From Siniperca chuatsi (Eukaryota > Chordata > Actinopteri > Centrarchiformes > Sinipercidae): a stretch of DNA of 64,000 nucleotides. The notes under the pieces are model-generated. The model did not search any database. It had not been told where the DNA came from and saw nothing but the letters and a program-made list of their open reading frames with translations. The stretch spans positions 18,727,042 to 18,791,041 of the forward strand of contig NC_058059.1 in NCBI RefSeq assembly GCF_020085105.1. Reading direction: 5' to 3'. The first letter of the stretch is position 1. Each line of letters begins with the position of its first letter. This document shows, one piece after another, positions 52,901 through 64,000 of the stretch. A program made the position numbers and the translations under genes.

Positions 52901-55900
52901 GACTCGCACATTTATCATTTATATACATGTAAGTGTGAATACAGTAATTAAATACAACAAACACTGGCTACATCTGCCCCGTGTGAATACCAGGGAATTT
53001 TTAAATCTTCTAAATGATTACAAGTGGTTATATTAATGCGAGTCACATAGTGTAGGCACTATTATCCACTCAACACCCATGAGACTATAATATAAACAGT
53101 GTATGAACACTTTCGACATTAAATCTAAACATTTTTAATTTTATGATGGAAGTTTGGAAGGATACATTTTACCATTTGCATAACCTGTTCTACTCACTCT
53201 GCTGCAAAATGTTTTTACACAACTCAATAGCATTTTCAGATTGCTGTACGTCATTAAAGTACCAAAGTGACAAAAAAAGAGAAAACTCACGAAACCTTCC
53301 CCTTTTGGTTGACAACTCAATTTTGCATTACCGCCATCATCTGGTAAGGAGTGGGTTTAAATGGATAGACTGTCACTCTGCATGATCTCAAAGGGTAAAG
53401 CTCAGTTCTATTGCTCTAAGTCTCTGTAATCTGAAAGCCTAACACATAATCATTCTGGGACAAAAATGCTTTGATTCAGCACTCTCATCAACCCTGTTTC
53501 CCGCTGCAGCAGGCACTTGTTTTCATTTAAAAAAAAAAGCTCTCAAAACCCATTGTATACTACCTACCCAGCACAACAGACAGACAAAGTTAGCAGCTAG
53601 CTGGTGAACATAGTGGAGCAGATAGCAGCTAAAGAGACAGATTATCCCTCAGGAGTTGGTAGAAACCAAACCAGGGCTAAAAAGACAGTGAATATTAGAC
53701 TTAAGGTGGCAAGAAACACAACTCCAAATGAATGCTATTGTTGCTCTGTGTCTCTTGCCATAACAACTTTAGAAGATAATACAGCATGGCGATGTTGTGC
53801 TTTCAGGCTGTTCTGCTGCCCTCAAGTGGACAAAAACAAATCTATCTCTCTTTAATGAAAGGGGGCCTAATTTTAATCTTCTAAGGCAATATAATGATGG
53901 CATATATTTTTAAGTGTAATTTGTCCTTGCATGATGACATATTTCTGCTATCTTTTTCTTTTCTATTAATGTTTTTTTTTTGTTCCAGATCTCAGGTGCA
54001 TCGGTCGAAGAGACTTTGACAGGAGAGGTGATCCTGTCCGTTCTTAAAGTGACGGTGAATAAGCCGGCTCTCTACACATGTCTGGCCTCCAACAGACACA
54101 GTGCTGGAGCCAACACTGTCAAGGCAACTGCTAAAGTCACTGTTGCAGGTAGTGACACGTTTTCATTTCCATTCAACACTAATGTCAATGGGTGGAAAAA
54201 CAAATAGATCCTCTTACTCTTACGTCTGTGGCTGTTAGGGGGTTGTTACTGCTTTGTCTTCAGTTATGTTAGCTGCCAGTTATATTAGTTGTGTTTTGTG
54301 TGGCTTCAGCTGTTTGTTAACCCCCCATTTGGTTGATACCTCAACCACACTTGCGCACACACCCCACGACCACAGTCACCTAAAAAAACACACTCACACA
54401 CATCCCCTCCTCCCGGACCACACACACTGCCCTTCCACCTGGTTGTCCCTGAGTTTAATCACAGCTAGATATGAGTTGGTGAGAGAAGCACCATGGTTGG
54501 TTTTCTCTTACTACTGAGACTGATTTTTGTCCTTTTTCCTTCTCTCATCTGTCTGCCTCCTCTCTTCTCCCCTTTCCTCCTACTTGTGTTTCTTCAACCG
54601 ACGTCTTCTGGATATTGTCACTTCCCCATAGAATGGAGGTAAGAGAAATGGTCTGTGCCTTACTGTATTTTTCTATGCTATTTTTCATGAGTTTATAAAA
54701 AGGTGTTTCAGCCAAGTTGAACCACCTTGAATCATAAAAATTACACAGCACATTGCCTGTCACTAAATTTTATATGGGAAGCATAACCATATGTGTTTGC
54801 ACCGTTTGAAGAGACTAAGTGCTGTTGCTTCCGTTGGGTCTACTGAAGACAATATGCATTTTAGCTCAATAAAACTACGATGCCAAGAGGGCATCGATTC
54901 TCTTGGCCTCTCAGTCACCCATATGGTGTGAGTTGAATTTGAACTTTGCTGAACCACAACACAACCCCAGTTACCACATCTGGGCTATGTAACTGCAGAA
55001 ATGAAGAACTGTGGATTGCAGGTCACAGACAGACAAAATAATCAGGCTTAATGGTTAGATCTTACATGATTTGCCAACTTATGACCACATCTGGACCATT
55101 TATTTATAGGATGTAGAAGCAGAGAGACAGTCATAGAGAGAAAGTAAAGGAGCATGATGGGGTTGATCGATTTACAGGTCAACTTTAAGTTTGATGGTTT
55201 TACTTGAACTCTGCCGAAGCACCAACCTCCCTGAGAGGCAACATCTGGAGTTTGTAAGTGTTTGCCGCATACAGACAGGCAGAAAGAAACGTGGAGTGAA
55301 GGCTGTCAGACAGACAGGCAGGCAGGCAGAAAGACCATGGATGTGAGACAGACAGAAAGAAATGTGCATGTCCATGCTGAAAGACGAACAGACATAAGAG
55401 CAGGCAGACAGAGTGCGAAACAGATAGGCAGGGACACAAAGAGTCCAGGTACACAGACTGTTGATCTGTTCAATCTAGAGGCAGCAAGGAAGTCCAACAG
55501 GCAGACAGGATGTAATTTCATATGAACCTTCCACAACCGGTTTCATGATCAACATCTGGATGATGTTAAAGAAGATATTTCAGTTCATACAAGTAGAGCA
55601 TTTCTTATTGTTTTTGTAGTGCACATACCTCCATACAAGTTCACTAACTGTCAGCCACAGCAGTAAAAGACTGATTGCTCTGGGGACCTATAGTTGGCAT
55701 CTAGCATCCATCCAGGCAATAGTATAACAGATGAAGGGCAGTGCCATGGTTAACTTTCTTCCATGTGTTTCGAGAGGTGCCTACTGTAAATGTACATTGC
55801 TAACATGCATTGCCATTTCGAGTACTCCTGGGTAAAAGTAGGAGCAGAACAAGTGGTCTAAATATAAATCTAAATATAAATTTCCACCTTGAAAACTGAA

Positions 55901-58796
55901 GTTAATCAATTTAATAACTAACTTAATAACTGATCTGATTAATAAAGCCATTTCCCATTCCTATTTCCATTTTTCAAGATTTTGGAAATGCCAGTAAGGT
56001 CTATGCATTGTAATTTGACTTTGTCCAGATCTAGTTTATATATATTGCTAATGTCAACTAACACGTACAAATTATACTGTATCTCCTAATTGCCCGCGTG
56101 GTTTCCTCCCATAGTCTAAAGAAACACAGGTTAGCTTAATTGGTGACTCATGATGTGTGTGTGAATTGTTTTCTGTTTGTGTGTGTCAGCGCTGTGATCG
56201 ACGGGTGGCCTGTCCAGGGTATACGCAGGTTATAACCCATTGTTATCTGGGCTCCAGTCCGCCTGCAACCCTGCAGTGGATGAGAGGGTTCAGATAATGG
56301 ATAGATGAACATGTCTTCCTTATAAAAGGATTGTCATACCTGCTTATCCTTCACACAATTAATTAGCTATGCAGAAATACTTAGTTATTTACTCCACTTA
56401 CAGTACTAAGGTAATATCACTTGAATTATACTATACCATACTTTTCTTAGAGAATGACTGTTAGCTGAAGGATGCTCATCTTTGTCTTTTGGAGGACTTT
56501 TTAGGACTTAAAAAGCATTGCAGCTGTAGCAATGGAATACGGAGGGGTAGACAGAAAGACAGGCTGATATACAAAAAAAGGAATTAAAGATACATGTGCA
56601 TTTTGAACTCCCTTTAGTAATGGGTCAAGCAGTCAGATCTTATAGGTGTGGATATTTATGTGTGTCTTCTTCACGCAGACTCTACAAGGGCATTACAGGC
56701 TACTGCAGTGCGTATCGTGGAGACGTGTGCCGCACCATTCTGCGAGATGATTTGCTGGTCTTCTTTAACTCCTCGCTCTCGGACCCCGAGGACATGCAGG
56801 AGTACCTGGTTCAGAGCTGGTGGACGGAGCTGGAAGGACTCAGTGTGCTGTGTAGCCCTGCAGTACGCTCACTGCTCTGCCACTCCTCCTTCCCTGACTG
56901 TAACCCATCAGGGTTAGGACCGGCACCTAAACCTGTCTGCAGGTAGAATATGTGTGGCTGAATTTAATAAAAGACGATGATGGAGTGGATACATTTAGAA
57001 AGTAAATTAATAAAATAATGAATCACTGACTGAATGAATGAATGGAGCATCATCATGTTTTTTTTTCTTTATAAAACAGAGAACACTGCCTGGCAGTGAA
57101 GGAGCTGTACTGCCATAAGGAGTGGTTGGTCCTTGAGGGCAGCAGTTCAGTCCAGCCTGGCCTCTTCAGCTCTGTCACTGGGTCCCACACTCCCAGTTCA
57201 CTGCTGCCCAACTGTCAGGCCTTACCAAGTCTTCGCACAGACCCTGATGCTTGTACACACGTCCCTTTTGTAGGTAAGAAAAACGAAAAACAAGCATATA
57301 ATCCAAAATGGTTTATATGCATGAGTTTGCATACAGCTCACAGTATGCAGTGTTACAGAAGAACGAGAAGAACAACAAAAGACTAATTAACACACTGAAT
57401 TCAAGATCAAATTGACTTTTTTATTTTAACTGCTTTGCTAGAATCTGCTAAATCTAACTAAATCTAAATCTATTTGTTAAGTCTGTGCTGCAGAAACAGC
57501 TTGAGCAGAGCATAAAAGCAGAAAGGAAATGGAGCGTTATGTAAAAGAAAAGCAGGAGTTGGCTGGGTGCAGTTACTCGTATGCTGATGGCCAAATAAAG
57601 CCTGGCCTGCTAGACTGCAGGTCACAGATACTGATGAGGTCATTAAGAAGGTCTGACTAGCTGAGCCAAAATATACAGCTGCAGTTGTGTGTGACTTGTG
57701 TGTGTGGTGTATGGTTTATAGTCTCTAGGCACAGTAAGTGTGTATGTTTGCTCTAAGAATCTTAACTGTACTCAATTGACCTTCAGATTACTTAATAGCT
57801 GTGCTTCCTCTTAATATTTAAGTTTTTCATCTGTTCTTTTCTGCATTTCAGACATCAAGAGAGATCAAATTACAAGTAAGTGTGAAAAGCGTTTAAGTGC
57901 AACACAAATGTATGTATCCAGTCATCAGAATTAATCTCACACAGAAATTAATTAATAATTTGTTAGACAGTAATTGTTCAAAATAATTTATTAATACTAT
58001 CTCCATACTGTTTGGTATCAACAGCAACATGTTACGATGACAGAGGCCGTTTCTACCAAGGCAGTGCAAATGTGACGAGGTCTGGGATACCTTGTCAGTC
58101 TTGGAGCCAACAGGTATTTTGGTGGTTTGTGTGTATGTGTGTGTAGATGTTTCCACAATGTCACACCACTACACAATATGTGGAACATATAAACCTAAAT
58201 ACAACAAAAATATCAGTGCAGATACAGAGGGTGGGGTCCAAAAAGACAGAATTTGTTTAATAATTGCAATTTTTATTCATGGGAATGTCCTCATGCAGAG
58301 GAACAAAATATTTATTTTGTTGTATGTTTAAAACTATGGCTTCATAATGGCTTCTTAATGACCATCTAATCACAATCACCACAGAATAAAGATGGAAGAA
58401 GTTAAAAGAATATCAGGGAATTGTTGAACAGTGTTGATAACATGTCTAGGTGTTGACAGCAAGTCCGCCAACACTACTAATGCCTGTATTTATAATAAGT
58501 TTAAGAGTCTAAAGTTTCCCACATATTTAAACCAGTAAATGATTGAAGTGTGACTGATATTTTGTGTATGGATGTTCAGTTTTATATCAAACGTTCCTGA
58601 CCTCTAACCAGAAACTGAAAAACACACAAAAGTGCTTACAAGTGCAAACACAAGCGCACACACATACACACACATATACACACACACACACACGTGCTCA
58701 CACTAACGCACACATTCCCTGTGGCCCAAAAGCCTCTTTATGTTTTTATGGCTTTGCTCAGTGAGAGGGTTTGTTAGGGTGAACTGTTACTACTCT

Positions 58797-58842
<46 letters not shown>

Positions 58843-61800
58843 GTGTGCCAGATCAGCAGAGAGGGAGGGGCTCATCATGTCACATCCTGCCTCTGGAAGC
58901 AATTAGCTTTCACACGCATATGCTGCACAGACTTCATCACTTACACACACACACGCACACTCTAATATGTTACACTTGCTCACACACACACACAGAATTA
59001 TATGTGAAATTGAGAGAACGTTTGCTCTCTAATGCGATTTAGAAATGTTTGCGCGTTCTCACTCTTTTTCTCTCCACATAATGTTTCCTTACACTTTTAA
59101 TTCACAAATAAACCTTTTTTTTTCTCTCTCACAAACACCCCAGAACCATGTGCACATTAGAGCACATAATGCAGAAAAATAATAATTCTACATCTAACAT
59201 AGTCTCTGACTTGGTTTGGTTTCCCACACTGGGAGAATTATCAGCTCAATGACTGTCTGTGTCTCCTTCAACAAACTTCATCTTCAATCTGAAAACACAG
59301 GACATGATTTACTGTCTCCTACTACTGGTTGACATTGGCCAGAGTTGCTTGTGTGGGTGTGTTTGTGAAAATGTTGTTGCAGTGTACACATGTGTCCGTA
59401 TGAATATTTTGTCAGGACTACATTACCACTACAGGCGCATTTACTTTTGATTCAGAAAGTAGACACCAACAGTCAGAGCAAGATTTGACACGGTAAACAG
59501 CTCAAAGAAATGCTGATACACGTCAGACCTCAACACAGACTGAGACGACTGAATCTAAGCCGACCAACAAAACTAAAATCAGACTCGACTGACTCTACTC
59601 ACTACTTGGCTAATGGCTTAACGGAGAGGTTTTGACTGCTTGTGGAAGACAGATGTCCATCTTTGACCGATGTCACTGTGGTATTGTGCGTTCCCAATAA
59701 ACCCATCATATATGTGTAATGTGGCTCTCTCATCCCTAGTACACATCTCAGTGGAGTCAGACCTGCGGGCTGTGCTCTCCCTCACCACACCAACAGCAGA
59801 CTCTCATTTCCCATTAAACTGCTTGCAACATTTTTTAACGTTTTAAATATAAACTAATCTTAATTTTGAAGTAAATGAAAGAAAGACATTTAACATATTA
59901 GCGTATTTAATTGTATTCATTGTTTATTTTAAGTTAAATATGTATCTGTAAATCTGCAGAGCTCCTGTTAGCTTTTATTCTGAGTGACTGAGAATGGGCC
60001 ATTATTATTTAACTTAATATAAATATGTATAATCTAATACAAGATTAAATCTAAAATTGTTAAAACTGATAACCATCTGTGTACCTATATGCATGCTATA
60101 TTGCTGGTCGGATGGCTCATTATGTGCTGGCCAAACACAAGTTAAAAGGTAGGCTGTTAAACAGGACGGAATCATTTTGATGACTATGTTTAAGTTCCTG
60201 GCCAGCATCTAAGCCTTCATTTCCTTTTGTGAGTATAATACTAGCGTGATTGGGATAATGTCTGCTGGAGCAGGTTTCCCAGAGGGCAATGTGAAGCTGA
60301 TTGCACCATTTTCATTCTGAACTCCAAAAGCCTATATGTTTCTTTATTAAATGAGGTAGACCCAGAAGGTTAAAATCAACAGTCTACTTTTTTGGGACTA
60401 TGTGTTTCACAAAAACTGATTAGTAGCTAAAAGTTGCACAGTAAAAGGCTTCTTTGATATTTTACTCTAATTCCCAAATATCAGTATATCCCTATGTTCA
60501 TGTGCACCAGTGAGCTTATTATATAAAAGTTAATAGATGAATATCTTACTTGCTACATGCTACATATAGCTACCTATAGTGTAGCTTTCACCTGTCTACA
60601 TGGTCCATTAGAATCACAGGAAAAACAGCTGTTCCTAATATTTTGCACAGTCAGTGTCGTTTTTCAAAAATCTACAACACAAGATCATTCAGCGATGGCT
60701 CGGACCAAAGTCAAAATTTACCTTCTACGCATCACAGAGCAGATGCTTTCAAGCAAATGTTTTTATAGTGGATATAAAATATTCTGCACATATGAGTCCT
60801 GTAGGAGATCAGCACAAAACTCTAAAGTTACACACGTCATATGTCACCCTCCATAGTAAAATCACATTTATGTTCAGCACATACTTAACACATATGTAAG
60901 CTGTAAAGTTACATGTGCATGTGGATAGTGTGAGTAGTGTCCTATTTTGTGCTGAGTCATAGAGGAATACTGCAGCCAAACTCTGTCTTTTTGCACAGAG
61001 ACTGTTGAGAATGCTACTAATGAATTAAACATACCATTAACACATACTGTCATTCTGATGGTTGGTTTAATGAGAAAGACAACTGCTGTATGTTCCCCCC
61101 CCCCCAAAAAAAATAAAAAAACCGCAACAACTTTATTTACCGGTACATTTATTTAGTCATTCATTTTTTATTTTGGCAATTTTGATTGATATTATTTGAG
61201 GTTCTATGAACCTTTGGGGGTTTTAATGAGACCGTTCTCACCAGTAAAACAACATAATTTGTTTAACCACCTAAAATAACCCTTGTTAGTGACCTCTTGT
61301 GGTCATTAGAATAATGACTGCTCACCCTCATAAGCAAAGGCTCAAGTACCGTGACATTGTTATAGTGCCACAAAACTGAGGGAGGAGGTTGGTGGATGAT
61401 TGGATGTACAGAGTGTTGGACTTTGACACTGGAGACTGCTCTCCGCATCCCATCCCCTACAAACAGTTAATGTTGGTTTCTTAAACCTTCTTTAACCATG
61501 ACCACGGTCTTTTCTTAACCTAAACAAGTGGTTTTAGTTAACCAAGTAGTATTTGGATTGTGGGCCACTGCGACAGCACCGACAAACAATGTCATCCTGC
61601 TGGCAGGTGTGCCGGATCTTGTTGTTTAGGTATAAGGAAATCAACCATGTGAGCAGTTTGCTTGACACATTCAGCTATAGCAGCACATGTGTTGAACCCA
61701 GCTCATAACTTCACATCTCTTGGGATAAGCTGGACCATTGCTCTTTTGATGACTAAAGCTCATAACACATGAAGACACCAGATGTTCAGTGTTTGAGTTG

Positions 61801-63374
61801 GCACTCCAGATTGAAGAAACAACTCTGCAACCCCTAATGTTGCTCACTATAGTACATTTTACACCCTCTGCAGTTATTAAACTGCAACCTTATCATAGAC
61901 CCTAAACAGGGCTTTGAAAAATTATTGGAAGGGCATTCTTATTTTCGTTTTTGATGAAGAGAAATTCATTGATCAGATCTTACTGAAAACAAGTCTGTTT
62001 TCTCTTTACCCCTCTCTGGAGCATAGGGTCAGCAACAGAACAGAACAAATAATGTTTTACTCAAAAACACCTCCGGACGCACAGGCTAGATCCCAGATAT
62101 TCTCACCACTTTAGGGAGTAGAAATAGCAAACAGCAAAATTCTGACAGGACATGATGTAAAAGGCTCCTTTCCAAAATGCTCCAATTGTTAAGAGCACGC
62201 AACCTCCCCTGTTCCTTTTGTAGCTGGTTCTGTACTGATAATTACTTTTTGATAATACTTTATAGCTTTGTTGAGAAAAGGTCAGCAAAACTCCTCTGTA
62301 CTGTTCTGTCTTGTCCTTTAGGTTCCCCACCAGCACCGCCTGTCTGTGGACGTGATTCCAGAGCTGAAGAACTCAGACAACAACTGTAGGAACCCGGGAG
62401 GAATCAGTGACAAGCCCTGGTGTTTCACCTTAAATCCCAACATACGCTGGGAGTACTGCGCTGTGCCGCAGTGTGGGGAGACGAGCATGGTATCAGGTAC
62501 TGCCTTCTGCTGTTCTCTGACCCTTGTTCAGTTTACAGCTGTTGCTAGTTCCTGGCTCTCTCACCGGAAAACCCACTCGTCACAGAGAATGTGCATACTA
62601 CTTCACCAGTTAGCAGCTAATGCGCGACTGTAGATTAGCCCACCAGCCACAGTCAAGACATTTACTGTAGACACTGTCCCCTCAACATTTTTTCCAATGA
62701 CACCCGCTGGGCTCCATATTAATATATAATAAATTATAAATAAATAATAATATATAATAAACAAATATATAAATGCTTGGCTTTAGTGAGACTTTCCAGT
62801 ACTGATAAAATAATAGAGACTTTTTTCATTTAAAATATCTTCATTTCCAGTTTAAAGGAGCACACTGACAGCATAGCACATTTATTTTAACTGTCTCTGT
62901 GTCTGTCAGTGATGAAGGCAGAGTCACCAGGCCCTCGTCAGACTCCTCGTCTCCCTCCCACGACCACGGTATCATCTCCAGCTTACTCCATGTCCGTCAT
63001 CGTCATCATCCTGACTGCACTTGCAGCTGCAGTCTTCCTCACCATCATCATCCTCGCCTGCCGCAGACGGAGGAAGCAGTGGCGAAACCGGAAGAGGTGA
63101 GATACAGACAAGATGCACACTTTTCTTTATTTATCTGTGTGTCCACCTTTCTATTCCTCACTCCCTCTCTCTCTCTCCGCAGAGCGATGGAGACCCCGAC
63201 GATGAGCACTCTTCCATCGGAGCTCCTGCTGGATCGACTCCACCCCAACCCCATGTACCAGCGGGTTCCCCTGCTGCTGAACTCAAAGCTGCTGGCGCTA
63301 GAGTATCCCAGAAATAATATCCAATATGTTAGAGATATTGGAGAGGGAGCCTTTGGACGGGTTTTCCAAGCCAG
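42642..63374 (+). CDS. musk: Muscle-specific receptor tyrosine kinase MuSK, N-terminal 682 residues (kinase cut by window end)
   Basis: Fifteen exons join in phase: 42642-42723, 48170-48296, 49472-49623, 49808-49935, 50280-50421, 50577-50701, 53989-54148, 54632-54638, 56679-56942, 57080-57273, 57852-57875, 58025-58113, 62322-62496, 62910-63096 and 63183-63374. Domains: signal peptide (1-25), Ig1 (30-120), Ig2 (121-210), Ig3 (212-304), Frizzled-like cysteine-rich domain (312-460), kringle (471-552), transmembrane helix (583-607) followed by RRRRKQW, juxtamembrane NPMY (Tyr 644) and the kinase glycine loop GEGAFG (672-677). MuSK at the neuromuscular junction is activated by agrin through LRP4; the NPxY tyrosine recruits DOK7. 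Mammalian MuSK lacks the kringle; fish, frog, chicken and Torpedo forms have it. The last donor (GCCAG|GTGACA) leaves the reading frame open, so the remaining kinase exons lie beyond 64000. The start codon has A at -3. Confidence 0.96.
42724..48169 (+). other. MUSK intron 1
   Basis: The intron is 5.4 kb with donor AGAG|GTACAT and acceptor CACCTAG|CG. It holds repeat family B copy 2 (46430-46735) and a repeat-like stretch at 44240-44515 ending AATGTTGAACTATTGCTTTAA, a common teleost repeat end. Pyrimidine-rich tracts lie at 46975-47090. No extra coding exon was recognised, and the phases of exons 1 and 2 match directly. Confidence 0.6.
46430..46735 (+). repeat. Dispersed repeat family B, copy 2
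   Basis: It contains CACCATCTTAGCTTAGCATA, TTTGCTAATTAGCACTGAAC, GGTCATAAACCAAAGTATTG, TCAGAGGATCACC, ATTCATCCTGAGGGGAAC and ATCCATGCAATAGTTGTTAA. The order matches the shorter copy at 21640-21960. Confidence 0.6.
48600..49270. repeat. Degenerate array of GCTAAC/ATTAGC motifs in MUSK intron 2
   Basis: Units such as GCTAACATTAGC, TTAGCTACTCTTGGCTAACA and TTAGCTACTATTGGCGAACA recur many times, spaced irregularly by about 40-200 bp, with AAAATGATAAAA-like linkers. It appears to be an old, diverged tandem array. It codes for nothing. Confidence 0.5.
50702..53988 (+). other. MUSK intron 6
   Basis: The intron is 3.3 kb and splits Ig3 between WLENGNT and ISGASVEE. It contains repeat family A copy 3 (53480-53765), a (CA)n run at 52869-52896 and no recognised coding exon. 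Confidence 0.7.
53480..53765 (+). repeat. Dispersed repeat family A, copy 3
   Basis: It shares ACAGACAGACAAAGTTAGCA, AGCTGGTGAACATAGTGGAG, CTCAGGAGTTGGTAGAAACC, CTCCAAATGAATGC and a GTTGCTCTGTGTCT end with the copies at 16420-16892 and 24590-24980. It ends about 220 bp before the MUSK exon at 53989. Confidence 0.75.
54632..54638 (+). other. musk: MUSK 7-nt microexon
   Basis: The sequence CTTCCCCATAG|AATGGAG|GTAAGA has a pyrimidine-rich acceptor and a strong donor around seven bases. It enters in phase 1 and leaves in phase 2. It supplies Glu-Trp and two bases of an Arg, linking Ig3 (...VTVA) to the Frizzled-like domain (LYKGITGYC). Mammalian MuSK has Glu-Trp at the same place. Confidence 0.88.
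54639..56678 (+). other. MUSK intron 8 with a GACAGGCA-rich patch and a dispersed repeat
   Basis: At 55260-55510 the text is rich in GACAGGCAG/AGACAGAC motifs, which produce meaningless Cys/Ser frames on the minus strand. At 56095-56300 the text GTGGTTTCCTCCCATAGTCT, ACACAGGTTAGCTTAATTGG, GGTGGCCTGTCCAGGGTATA and GGGCTCCAGTCCGCCTGCAA matches a repeat that is very widespread in fish genomes; its class is not assigned here. Confidence 0.6.
57852..57875 (+). other. musk: MUSK 24-nt exon
   Basis: The sequence TTTCAG|ACATCAAG...ACAA|GTAAGT encodes DIKRDQIT-like residues between the Frizzled-like domain and the kringle. It is phase 1 at both ends and has good splice sites, so it could be skipped or included without a frameshift. 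Confidence 0.8.
58025..62496 (+). other. musk: MUSK kringle exons (58025-58113 and 62322-62496)
   Basis: Together these two exons encode one kringle with six cysteines: TCYDDRG, PCQSW, NNCRNP, KPWCF, YCAV and PQC. They are separated by a 4.2-kb intron. The pair starts and ends in phase 1, so the whole module can be removed in frame. Confidence 0.9.
58114..62321 (+). other. MUSK intron within the kringle
   Basis: The intron is 4.2 kb with donor CAACAG|GTATTT and acceptor CCTTTAG|GTTCCC. It holds a (CA)n run near 58656-58692, a (GT)n run at 58803-58843 and a stretch near 61480-61560 (TTAACCATGACCACGGTCTT) that recurs widely in fish genomes. No coding exon was recognised. Confidence 0.65.
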
Positions 63375-64000
63375 GTGACAGGGGGAGATCAAGGAAAAGG
63401 GGAGCAAAGGGGAAATGGATGTAGACTATAACTAACTATATGTATACACACTGGGCAATAAAAGGAGAGAAGAAGGAATAAAGTTAGAAAATGATAAGGA
63501 GAGAGAAGGAGAGGTTGAGGAGCCTTCCACCCCAAACGGGAGAAAGACTTTACAAAGAGGGATATTTGTTTGCAATATTAGATTACTCAGACTAATATTT
63601 AATATTGCCATGTCATCATCATGATCGCTGCCAGGGGCTAACATGATGATGTGGTTATTTCTCAGGCAGAGGAAGAGAAAGGGGTCAGACAGGATTCAGG
63701 GGATAGAGTGGCTAAACAAGGCCGCTGGTCATTCTGAGAACTGCTGTGTCATTCACAAAGTTACAAGGAGAGCTGCTACAGGTGTCACTTTCACTCCACA
63801 CTGACCCCCTGTTCACGTTAAGACACGAATGTCTCAGACTAATCCCTGTGATCAGACTAAATACCAGACCTGGGTCATATAGTAGTTGCATTTATAAAAT
63901 GTCATAAATCTATAAAAAATCTGAACACTTATTTATGAAACACTGTCAACAACAATTTTATCAACAGGCAAATCTAGATTTTAGGCTTGAAAGGTGGCTG
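63375..64000 (+). other. Start of the MUSK intron after the glycine-loop exon
   Basis: This begins with GTGACA and is purine-rich near 63395-63520. No further kinase exon appears before the window ends. Confidence 0.7.

Noticed and set aside
55172-55536. Cys/Leu-rich minus-strand frames
   Set aside because: They are translations of a GACAGGCA-rich low-complexity patch inside a MUSK intron.
63048-63407. 119-residue minus-strand frame
   Set aside because: It is antisense to MUSK transmembrane and juxtamembrane exons.

Overview
The window looks like nuclear DNA of a ray-finned fish, probably a percomorph teleost. It has compact split genes with GT-AG introns, very abundant dinucleotide and tetranucleotide microsatellites, hAT-type miniature elements with clean 8-bp target duplications, and decayed LINE fragments. 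The species cannot be fixed from the sequence alone. No bacterial, phage or viral gene system was seen. Most long reading frames are shadows or run through microsatellites, so the genes below were assembled by joining exons by hand with phase-matched splice sites.

Layout. 1-12.6 kb: gene-poor, with several repeats, two complete hAT-type miniature elements (4689-4978 and 5427-6238) and a 190-bp CT microsatellite. About 12.67-12.93 kb: a GC-rich island that looks like a promoter and non-coding first exon on the minus strand, of a gene whose body lies to the left and is not recognised. 13-18.9 kb: repeats. 18953-23417 (+): a four-exon secreted cystatin-like gene with altered inhibitory loops. 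24093-26904 (-): a broken astacin-family (hatching-enzyme/c6ast type) metalloprotease gene. 28841-35529 (-): a full RASSF6 gene (RA and SARAH domains) in ten coding exons. 35.6-42.3 kb: intergenic with a LINE fragment and a palindrome-rich patch. 42642-63374 (+): the first fifteen coding exons of MUSK, from signal peptide to the start of the kinase domain; the rest of the kinase lies beyond the right edge.

The genes do not form a pathway. MUSK is the receptor tyrosine kinase of the neuromuscular junction. RASSF6 is a Ras-association scaffold that binds Hippo-type kinases through SARAH. The cystatin-like protein and the astacin remnant are secreted-protein genes of unrelated function. The most interesting points are in splicing. 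MUSK has a 7-nt microexon that is required to keep the frame. It also has a phase-symmetric kringle cassette. RASSF6 has a tandem acceptor next to its start codon, a possible GC-AG intron, and a last exon whose polypyrimidine tract is a long TG microsatellite. I saw no convincing wholly new biological system.
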